Of a stretch of 37,622 nt of DNA, positions 26,609 through 35,000 are shown piece by piece. The stretch is taken from assembly GCA_001275005.1 (NCBI GenBank), contig JWZX01003153.1:1-37622 (forward strand), read 5' to 3'. This stretch comes from Chrysochromulina tobinii (lineage: Eukaryota > Haptophyta > Prymnesiales > Chrysochromulinaceae). The translations under genes and the position numbers were made by a program. A model generated the notes under the pieces. That model was not told where the DNA came from and ran no database searches. It saw only the letters and a list, made by a program, of their open reading frames with translations. Position 1 is the stretch's first letter. The number at the start of each line of letters is the position of its first letter.

Positions 26609-27745
26609 ATGGCGCCTCCCTGCCCCTTGATGGCCACGCTGCGTGAGCGTCTGTACGACGTGCTCGTGGCCAACCGGACTCGCGTGCTGACTCTCTTTCA
26701 AAGCTGGGACGAGGACAAGAATGGGAAGGTAGATAGGGATGAGTTCAGGCGAGCGATGAGCGTGCTAGGGTACAATGCACCCGAGGAGGCCATCGGCAAG
26801 CTGTTCGACAGCTGGGACACTGACGGCTCCGGCTTCTTGGAGCTCGATGAGCTTTCCAGGATCCTGGAGGACAAGCTGATGGTAAAACCCATTTGCCAGG
26901 CAGCTGCTAGGCAGTGTGAGGAGGCGCGGATGCAGCGACCAAGATCCGCCGCTGCTCTCCAGAAGTATAAAGAGCAGCTCGAACGAGGAAAACGATTGAT
27001 GCGGAGCGTCGAGTCCTTCAACCTGAAGAACCGCACAGCGCCCACCGATCCCAAGGATGTTGGCCACCAGCTGACACGCCTCGGGCAGAAAGCCGCGGTC
27101 GAGCACCTGATCGGGGCGACTGCTGCCACCCGGGACGCATCTGCCTATGCTCGTGACTATGCCAAGGACGGTCTCGAACCGACAGCGGTGCTGCATTGGG
27201 CGAACAACGAAAGGCGGTTGCTGTCGTTCGTGCACTACGGCATGCCGAGTACGGGCGTGATCCATACGCCACTGCTGCATATGTTCCCCTCCGACGGGAT
27301 GGGTCGGTATGCCGGTTTGATCGAGTACAGGAAGCAGCAACAGAAGCAGCAGCGCGGGCCGTTAGCAGCGGGCTCGAGCTTAACCGCCCTCGACGTGACC
27401 AAAATCGAGGAGGAAGCGGCGTATCCCACTTACAACGTTCCCAAAGTGGCCAAGGGTCGCTGGTCGCAGATGCGCACGCAGATGCGCGCAGAGCAGGTTC
27501 ATGGCCCGCTTGAGAGCTCGCCGCCGGATGGCCCAAGGAAAACCATTGCAGCCGACCAGCTTCAGGGTCGACTACGCCGCCCTGCCATGCGCCCTGCTCC
27601 AACGTTGGGTACGAGCAAGTCGGTACCCGCGCTGCCATGGAACTTGAGGAAGCCGCCAAGGCTGGTGGTGACGCCTGAGATGACGACGGCCGCCAGTATA
27701 ACAACGGTCCTTGGCACCACCGCGCTCAGGACCCCTCCAAAATGA
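26609..27745 (+). CDS. Two-EF-hand flagellar-type protein, 378 aa
   Basis: Start MAPPCPLMATLRERL at ATG 26609; ATG 26630 (MATLRERLYDVL) would give 371 aa. Codons further upstream overlap the IFT43 exon and are not used. The EF-hands are FQSWDEDKNGKVDRDEFRRA (about residues 30-50) and FDSWDTDGSGFLELDELSRI (about 66-86), both with complete Ca ligands (DEDKNGKVDRDE; DTDGSGFLELDE), so calcium binding is likely. The C-terminal 280 residues are basic and Pro-rich with helical pieces (LQKYKEQLERGKRLMRSVES; AVEHLIGATAATRD). No membrane span. The architecture (calmodulin-like head with a long basic tail) is common in axonemal calcium sensors. Head-to-head with IFT43. Confidence 0.75.
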   Translation: MAPPCPLMATLRERLYDVLVANRTRVLTLFQSWDEDKNGKVDRDEFRRAMSVLGYNAPEEAIGKLFDSWDTDGSGFLELDELSRILEDKLMVKPICQAAARQCEEARMQRPRSAAALQKYKEQLERGKRLMRSVESFNLKNRTAPTDPKDVGHQLTRLGQKAAVEHLIGATAATRDASAYARDYAKDGLEPTAVLHWANNERRLLSFVHYGMPSTGVIHTPLLHMFPSDGMGRYAGLIEYRKQQQKQQRGPLAAGSSLTALDVTKIEEEAAYPTYNVPKVAKGRWSQMRTQMRAEQVHGPLESSPPDGPRKTIAADQLQGRLRRPAMRPAPTLGTSKSVPALPWNLRKPPRLVVTPEMTTAASITTVLGTTALRTPPK

Positions 27746-28163
27746 GATCAAGCGGCAGAGTTGGAATCTTGGAAACGACAGAACTTGGAAGCTGATGACA
27801 ACTGGTGCATTGGTCACAACCATCCAGACAGTGCATCAGCCATCACACATCAGAGGCACAAGCCAGCCATGCCATTCACATACGACCATTCAGGATTCAG
27901 ATGGATTAACATCGCCATCCAACCAAATCAGCTTGGGGTGCCGCACCGAAGAGCGACGACGCGTAACGCGAAGCTTTAATAGGTATAATCGAAGTGGAGT
28001 GACCGCGGATCCGAGTAGTTCGGTTCATACCGACAATACCTAACGACCAAAACGCACGGCAGCGCGGCACCACGCGGCCGGCCGGGGGGCCCGCCGCCTG
28101 CAACCGGCCCACCCGGCACGCGTTGACGCGACCGGACGGTTGTGCACGACGCACCGACCGCAA
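27746..28163. other. Convergent intergenic region, 418 bp
   Basis: Between the EF-hand gene (plus) and the PP2C gene (minus). The left half is A/C-rich (catcagaggcacaagccagc); the right half is very GC-rich (cggccggccggggggcccgc). No gene recognised. Confidence 0.5.
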
Positions 28164-29529
28164 TCACTTGTCCTCGTCGTCCTCCTCCTCCTCGGCGTTT
28201 TCCCAGTCGTCGTCGCCGCCATTGAATGGGTTCGACAACGACAAGCGGCGCGCCGCAAAGTTCTCCACGTTCTCCGCGATGGCGCCCTCGTTGCCGGCCT
28301 TGCGCTGTACCACGGGTGAGTGCTTCAGCTTGGAGAGGCCTTTGGATCCCTTGCCTATGAAGACCTCATGCATGCCCGGGCCCTCATTGCATGCCACCTC
28401 GCCCTCGTGGTCGCCCCAATCCTCCAAAAACGGCAGGAAGGTGATGATCGCCGTAATGTCGTCGCGGTAGTTGCCCTCCTCACGTCTCCACCGATCGGCC
28501 GCCTCGCTGACGAGCAAATCGCACGCCTCAGACGCATGGGGTCTCTCATGGCTGAGCGCCACAATCTCAGCCGCCTCCTGCGAGTCAATGAATTCCCACA
28601 CGCCGTCCGATGCCAAGATCACGAACAAGTCGCCGTCGGCACCGTGCTCCTTTGGTGGCTTGAGTGTGAACTTCTTGACCTCCGGATCCGGTATCACACC
28701 TACCTTCTTGCACTCGCCGTCCCCAATGGATCGAGACATAGCGAGCCCGACTCGCCCGTTGGCCCATACGCGCGACGGTCGGCCACCCGGCCCGCTCTCC
28801 GACACGAAGCCGCCTGCGGCCTCGATGCGCACGCGCTCGGTCGGTAAGTCTGGCTTGTGGTCCTCGGACAGGTTGGTCGCGACGATGCGCCCGTCCTTGC
28901 GCGAGGCAAGGATGGCGCGCGAGTCGCCTGAACATGCGCACCATAACTCCTCGCCCTTCATGTAGAGCACGTTGGATGTGGTGCCCATCGACATCGCAGC
29001 TTGGCCAAGCGTGCTGCTGAAGAGCAGCTCGTTCAGCTTGATGATATTGCGGGAGAGGCACTCGAATGGGTCCGTGAGGAGCGCGTCGTGGTCCTTATCG
29101 AGCAGTACTGGCAGCTGCGTCATGCAAAACTCGGATGCCTTCTCACCTTTAGACCCGTGCCCGTCGAAGACGCACAGCAGCGCCTCATTCAGGCTGCCGT
29201 GGAAGGGCCAGCACACAACGCCGCGGTCCTGGTTGATCTTGGCGTTTGCAAGCCCGCGAGGGCCAGGCATGATGCCGTGACGTGTCTTCGTACCAATGTG
29301 CGCCTTATCAAAGGGCGCGCTCGACCTTCGGATCATGGGGCGTGCCACGGTCTGGTGTCTCCTTGGCCTGGTAGATCACCGAAGCACGTTTGTTCTTGAT
29401 CTCCTCCATGGCGCTTGAATCAAGGGTTGAGACGCTATCCTGTTTCTGGACGGGCGGCGTTGTGGTCCCGCTTGCGCGCGGACCCGCGAACGCCTGGCTC
29501 TCGGGCCCCTTGGACATGCAGCAACCCAT
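28164..29529 (-). CDS. PP2C-type protein phosphatase with acylated N-terminus and apparent +1 frameshift
   Basis: Two minus frames make one protein. The first starts at ATG 29529 with MGCCMSKG, a canonical N-myristoylation plus palmitoylation signal (MGxxxS, Cys3/4), and runs to KVERAL at the stop at 29308-29310. The second carries the PP2C domain to 28164. The join is at CTT-TGA: skipping one base gives KVERAL then DKAHIGTKTRHG. PP2C motifs are all visible: INQDRGVV, CVFDGHGSKG, GDSRAIL, RSIGDGE, ILASDGVWEF and YRDDITAIITFL, with the metal-binding Asp residues present. It is a Mn/Mg-dependent Ser/Thr phosphatase. The C-terminal 60 residues end in an acidic tail. Whether the frame change is programmed, an intron or an assembly error is open. 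Family certain, join less so. Confidence 0.88.
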
Positions 29530-29741
29530 GCTCGCTCAGTTCTGCTCCAACAGAGCTGTGCTCTCGTAGGCGACGGCGTTCGAGCTCCGCAAAGGGACCA
29601 GCCCCACCCTTGAGCGCCGTTGCCACGCAAAAGGAAGAGACCGCGTTTCAATTCCGCGCCTGGCTGGACGAAACCCATTCATCAAAGTCGTTCATGTACC
29701 TCACGCGCACTCCGCCGGGCGTCACCGGCACTGCACCTTAA

Positions 29742-32700
29742 TTAAACACGCACGACACCTCCCGCCTTTGGCGAGGCGAGACCAACGCGCCGGCTCCCCG
29801 TGTGCGTGAGTCGCCTCGTCAATGACGCGACCGCACGCGATGCACCGACCGGCGACTGGCTCTTCGTGGCCGCATCCCATCCCTCAGCCGGCTGTCGCGT
29901 TGCCCCGTCCCCCGGCATGCCCTCTTCCGAGTGCGCATCGGCGCCAAGGAAGATGCTGCCCTCGGCTGCGGCCGCCGGGTCGATCTCCCTCAGGCTGAGC
30001 GGCCCGTGCCCGCGTGCGCCGCCGCGGCGCAGCGCGGGGGGCGACAGGCTGGGTGGCGGCTCCAAGTGCGTCATGCTGAGTGTCAGGTTGATGCTCGCTG
30101 CAGCCCGCCGCCACCGAAGAGGGTAGTACGCGACCGAAGAAGAGAACTGCGCAGCTCCAAGGCCCCCTGCAGCCCCCTTGGGCACATCCTTCAGAAGGAC
30201 GCTGAGCTGCTTCTCGAGCTTCCTTGCATTGGGGACGAGCTCAATCTCAAACATCCCACGTCCGAGCAGTGTCGAGGTCACATCCCCGCCAGCCTCACTT
30301 CCCCTATCGTACACCGTGACGGAGATCGCCAGACGGCTGGACTGCAGTGATGAGACGTGGCAAGTGTATGAGTTTGGCCAGCGTACAGCATCGACATGTC
30401 GACCCTTGAAGGCATCTTTGAGGTCCTCGGTGCGCACGAGCTCCGAGTCCCCGTGATGAAAGACGACGTACGGGTCAGCGCCACCCTTGACGTCCGTATT
30501 AGGAAGACCGCGCGCTTCCAACTCAGTGACCGTGAGAGAGTAATTTGCTCTGGCCGCCGCGTGCGCAGCCGTCGACTCGGCCGCGGCGGCGTCTTTGGTC
30601 ACCCGCCACGGTGCCCGCTCCTGCTGCCGGCGAGCCGCATCGAATGCTCGGGCACGGCGCAGCTGATATCCTTCGGGAGGTGCCGCTGGGGGATGGCCGC
30701 CGATGGTAGGCGCGTAACCACGCGGCGGAGGAGAACCTACGAGCTCTAAGGGATGAGGGCGTGGTGGGCCGTATGGTGTCGCGTGGCATGTAGTACCGGG
30801 GGGCGGCAGGGGCCGCGCAGCCAGCGGGCCCGTCACGTACCCCACCGAATTCGCAAACGTGCACTCGAGGCTCTTGCGCGTGTGCTCGGCAATCGGGGCG
30901 GGCGTAGGGCGCATGAAGAGTGGCACGATGACACGTGGCAGTAGAAGCTCCTCAGCCCGTGGGGTGGCACCGGGCTTGGCGATTGCGGCTTTCGCGCTCG
31001 TGTGAAGCTGCGACAGGTGGCGTGGATGGAATGGCACAGAGGCAGGCAAGAGAGTAGGGTTGACTGTGTCGGTGGAGGGCACCTCGACGACCACCTGGAA
31101 GGGAGAAAGCATGTGATGCGGCTGCAGACCGATGACGTGCGCCACGTCAAAGGGCACATGCGCCACTGGCCCTGCCTCCTCATGCCCAGGCACCGTAATG
31201 GCCTTCATCAAGTAGTGCGGCGACTCACGCATAATGTGCGCGGGCAGCGGAAAGGGCACTTGCACGAACTTGAGCCGAATGTAGAAGGTAATCTCGAGAG
31301 GGAGATTGGTAAAGTGGCGCGCGCCCGTGTGCAGTGGCACCACGCCGTCGCAAGGCGCATGCCCGTTCTGAAAGAAGAGGTTGGGCCTGCCACGCTCAGG
31401 GATCAAAAGCTGATCGACCGTCGTGAGCTCGGTGGGCAGATGGGCTGTCAGCTTGCGGAGCGCGACGCGCCGCTCGCCGATTGCCTCCAGGTCAGCTTTG
31501 CGCTCCATTTCATCGCGAACCGTCACTGCGTGCTTGGCGCGGAGTACCTGCCACACTCACGACCATACCGAGGGCGGTCAGAGAGGACGTGAGCACATGG
31601 AACTCGAATGGAACTCAAATGGCCATGCGAGTGGTAGAAATTGAGTGGCAATCCGGGGATGCTTGGTGTGCAGCCAACCTCGACATGATGTCGCGCGTCA
31701 TCGATGGCTCCTTCGAGCTTACGGCATGCGAGGGTCGCCTCATGCCACTCGCGCTCAAGCCGCTCGACCACCCCGAAGACCCGTGCAAGCCACACGATAA
31801 AGACAGTGGCTGATTGGCTCACGAACTTGGCATCCTCGTACGTGAGCACCGCGGTCGCGCCGCCGCCTGCGCCGCCGCCTGCGCCTGTGCCGCAGGTGGC
31901 ACCGGCGCCCCTTGCGCTGCTGCCTACCATGCTGCCTGTGCCTGTGACAGTGGCTGCCTCGTGCAGGGCAGCGATCGAGGCCGCATTTGACGAGGGAACG
32001 ATCTTTCGTCCCGAGTGATCGCGCGTGCGGACGGACGGATGCATCGGCATCGTCGACGTCACTCGTCGGTCGACGCACGCTCGCACTGCGGACATGACGT
32101 GCGGCATTGTCAGGACGCATCGGGGGTCGAAGTGTAACAGACGTGTCTTGAGATCAGCGCGCACGATCGTCAGTCGCGCCTCCTCCCAAGATAATAGCGC
32201 CGCAGCCACCGACGCCGCCGCACCGCCACCGACGCCGCCAGGAGCAGCACCATTGCCGCTGCCGCCTCCCCTTCCTCTGGCATCAGCACCGCCGCCGTTG
32301 GCGCCAGCGGCGGTACCACGCGTCGGTGAGAGTGGTCGGCCGTGCGAGAGAGGTCCATGCGAGAGAGGTCCATGCGAGAGAGGTCCATGCGAGAGAGGTC
32401 GGCCGCTCGCCTTATGCGCTGCGCGCTCTGCCTCGGCGGCCGTATCTGCGGACAGCAACGTGGCGACGCACCGGCCGAGGAGTTGGATCACGAGTGGAGG
32501 CGCTGCCTGCTTGCACAGGTTGCGCAGCTCGTCGATATCCGAAGGCGACACACCACGGGCGAGGTCCACCGCCATCGTGCCCATGGACTCGTCACTGAAG
32601 TTCGACGCGCGGTCCCTCACCTCCTTGGAAAGGGCCTCCTCATTCAACTTCAGAATGGCCTCGGCGGCCGTGAGGCGCGCCTGCAGCCGGCGCGAGCTCT

Positions 32701-33436
32701 CCTGCGGCTCGGGATGGAGCTCCTTGGGTGTCAGTGCGTTGAGCAGACGCTCGACGGGCTCCAGCACCGCGTCCGTGCTGCCGCGCAGTGCGCTCCGCCG
32801 CTGGGCTCGCAGCGTCGCCTTGGTCTCTGTGGCTTCCGTCGGTTGAAGAAAACGCAAGTGGGACAGGCCGCTCAGGCCGTCATGGACGCGCGCGCCAGCG
32901 CCGTCCGCAACATCTTCCGCGCTCCCCCCGTCGGCGACGGCGTGCACGCTCGACACGGGTGCCAGCGACACGTTGCCCGATCCGGTGGCAGCTGTGGCAT
33001 CGGCCAATGCACGCGGCTCATCGAAGCTGTTGGGCAGCCCACGATGGCGTGAACGGTAGTCGAAGAGAAGTTGCTCGTGCCTTGCAGTCCAGGCACCCTC
33101 GGGTCTAGCTGCCGGCGGCTGCTGCTGCACGTCGCTCGGCGTGCTTCCTACCGCCGCTGCTGCGGGCACGGCGGAACCCTTGTCGCGCCGCTGCAAGAGC
33201 GCTGCCATGAGCAGCTCGTCCTCCGTCGGTGGAGGAGGCTCTGGTGGTGGCTGCAAAGACTGGACCTGCGAGTGGCTCACGCGGCCGCTGCCGCCAAACA
33301 GCGTCTGCCTTCTGCGAGCGCGCAAGAGTTGCTGCATCGATGTGCCCTGCTCCGGGTCGTAGGCATCGCCGTCGACGGGGGCGCCTGCGCCGCGCACCAA
33401 GCGAACGGAGCTGGGATAGTAAGGATCGTCGCCCAT
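29742..33436 (-). CDS. Dynein-MTBD-like plus C2 domain protein, 1187 aa, one intron
   Basis: complement(join(29742..31547, 31679..33436)) gives 1187 aa, start MGDDPYYPSS in strong context (gccATGGgc). Residues about 230-295 are helical (RLQARLTAAEAILKLNEEAL). Residues 297-330 read VSPSDIDELRNLCKQ then AAPPLVIQLLGRCVATLL, the pattern of the first helices of the dynein stalk tip (DIxExRxxxxPPxxVxxVxxAVxxLL). After a Gly/Ser/Pro insert (PLSHG repeat), W417EEARLTIVRADLK, LLHFDPRCV and, after a second insert, AKFVSQSATVFIVWLARVF (about 536-554) match dynein helices (WxxAK, FDxxxI, SxAaxxxxxWVxA). A coiled coil follows (LEREWHEATLACRKLEGAID). A C2 domain spans about 922-1025 (YSLTVTELEARGL; GGADPYVVF). 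No AAA domains. Probably microtubule- and membrane-binding; no named family. Domain matches are by eye. Confidence 0.7.
31548..31678 (-). other. Intron, 131 nt, joining two apparent ORFs
   Basis: Donor GTTGGC, acceptor GTGGCAG on the minus strand, phase 0. It removes a stop and a non-coding-looking stretch and joins DDARHHVE to VLRAKHAVTVRDEMERK, continuing a charged helix. Without it the two ORFs would overlap by 34 bp. Confidence 0.8.
32343..32400. repeat. 15-bp repeat encoding PLSHG units
   Basis: Nearly four perfect copies of tgcgagagaggtcca. On the minus strand they encode repeated PLSHG between the two halves of the dynein-MTBD-like region. Confidence 0.92.
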
Positions 33437-33542
33437 GGCCGGACCGGACAGTCAAGTCCCAAAATTCTGTCCGCTTCTCAACGCAAACATTAGAGCATGC
33501 ACGCATGCAAGAAAAATCAATGCCTACAAAAGTAGACAGCGG

Positions 33543-33968
33543 TTAAATCAAGTTAACAACGTGAATTCCTTTTGTAAGGTTTAAGCGCACCGTCTCAGCA
33601 CGTGCCTCATCAGCGGTGAAGAGGACGGCTAGTTCTTGCGACTGGGGGTGAAGATGAGGGGCGAGAACGTCACCAAGATCCAGCATCCAAGCGGCTTTCG
33701 GGTACGAGGGCATGTCCGAGACCGGTCCATACTTTACCACATGTACCCCTGCCGAGCGCACAACGAGACGGACGGGGACGAAGTGAAATGGGGGAAGGGG
33801 TTGGTTCAGAGGTGGAAGGCTGCCAAGCGCGCAGCCCCATCTTGATCGTGATCGATGGGCCGATGGGGCCATCTGTGGAGACCTCTGCGGCCATCTGTGG
33901 CCACATGACCATGCATCGCACGCAGTGCGCCTTCCATCGCGCGCAGGGGCATCACGGAAGCAATGCAT
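33543..33968 (-). CDS. Possible hypothetical gene or last exon, minus strand
   Basis: An open frame of 141 codons; ATG 33872 (MAPSAHRSRSR) is a second start. The 5' part is Arg/Trp-rich and may be shadow, but the C-terminal 85 residues look coding: FHFVPVRLVVRSAGVHVV, AAWMLDLGDVLAPHLH, LAVLFTADEARAETVRLNLT. Balanced hydrophobic and acidic residues argue for a real exon. No family recognised. It may belong with the coding-like piece at 34051-34341. Confidence 0.35.
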   Translation of the reverse strand: MHCFRDAPARDGRRTACDAWSCGHRWPQRSPQMAPSAHRSRSRWGCALGSLPPLNQPLPPFHFVPVRLVVRSAGVHVVKYGPVSDMPSYPKAAWMLDLGDVLAPHLHPQSQELAVLFTADEARAETVRLNLTKGIHVVNLI

Positions 33969-33987
33969 CGCACGCAGTGCGCCTTCC
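33911..33987. repeat. 25-bp direct repeat, period 52 bp
   Basis: The 25-bp word starting atgcatcgcacgcagtgcgc occurs identically at 33911-33935 and 33963-33987, with unrelated sequence between. Confidence 0.93.
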
Positions 33988-34050
33988 TCAGGGCGAGATC
34001 ACATCATCGCGGATTGCTCCGAAAGGTAAATTCCAAATGTTCGCGTCTCA

Positions 34051-34341
34051 TCATCGGAAGGCCGCACCAATGGCTAGGGCCAAGGCGAAGCAGCGCAGGG
34101 GTGGCAAAGGATCAGCAGGCCACAGCAGCCCCCACCTGTAGGTGCGGCCCTTATGCGCCAAGAGCAGCATATGGCTGTAGCCGAAATAGTAGCCGAAGGC
34201 GAAGTCAAACAGCTCTGCAGCGTGCACCACCTCTTCCGCCGATGGGCTACCGATGGGCTTTCCAGCGGGTTCAGCAACTCGACGATGAGTTGCGCGCGCA
34301 CTTTTGCAGATACCTGGACATTGCAGCGGAGGCCAGGTCGA
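34051..34341 (-). pseudogene. Coding-like fragment without start, minus strand
   Basis: One minus frame is open from after a TAA at 34342-34344 to a TGA at 34051-34053. It has no usable ATG until late. It reads EEVVHAAELFDFAFGYYF, then SHMLLLAHKGRTYRWGLLW and LRCFALALAIGAAF, a hydrophobic/aromatic pattern not expected of random sequence. The overlapping minus frame 34074-34409 has a coding-like N-terminal part (VSAKVRAQLIVELLNP). A frameshift or an intron could join the two. I cannot identify the family; it may be a decayed gene or an unsolved exon. Confidence 0.3.
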
Positions 34342-34409
34342 TTAGCCGCAGCTTCGGCGACTGCTATAGCGCGTTCACTTTTGAGTGAGAGAGGCATGCA
34401 GGCATGCAA

Positions 34410-35000
34410 GGCAAGAAGGGACCATTAGGCATGCATGCAAAGAGAGAGGCATGTAGGCAAGCTTTGGCACATCTTTCAGCTCAAGCTCAAGCGAAGAGCT
34501 CGAGCTCGCATATCACGTGCCCACGTCGTCGACGATGTGCTGCGCGGGGTTTTTTATGCAGGTTTTTTACATGTAAATAAGGAATGGGTTTTATGCAATT
34601 GCATGCCATCGGTCACGGCGTTCGCAATGTTTTATCGATATTTCTACTTTAAGAATACTGACTGAATTGTGATAAGTTCACGCAACGCTCTCCACTGGCA
34701 CTGAGTCCCAGGCAGGGGCCGAGCCCTGGTACCGAAAGTAAAGTACAACCTGACTTGACTCGGTACTGTACAGGTAGGTGAGGCGGCATCTGCGCATCAA
34801 CGCATTCTGCGACGATTCTCGCTGGCTGATCCTCCACTGGCGCTGCACGACGCCCGCCCCCCTCTCTGCCCCCTATTCGAAAGTCAGGCGAATCTTCTCA
34901 TCTGCGAGCCACCAGGCACCGCTCAAAACGAGTGCCCATCCTTGTGCACGCTCAGCCAGACGACGGAGGGGACGTGCAGCTCGGGGAGATCGGTCGATAA
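34410..35000. other. Intergenic, 591 bp, holding direct repeat copy A
   Basis: Contains copy A of the repeat that also lies at 37118-37622 (annotated separately). Left of it are short gcatgcatgc words (34394-34444). On its right, in the 3' flank of the LamG-type gene, a minus frame ends with WALVLSGAWWLADEKIRLTF at about 34879, out of frame with that gene. No gene called. Confidence 0.5.
34545..34861. repeat. Direct repeat copy A
   Basis: Matches copy B at 37118-37622 in the same orientation. Shared blocks include ttacatgtaaat, atgcaattgcatgcc, actgaattgtgataa, caggcaggggccgag, caacctgacttgactcgg, and an 88-bp segment identical in both (34774-34861 = 37535-37622). Copy A lacks about 170 bp present in copy B. 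Confidence 0.92.
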
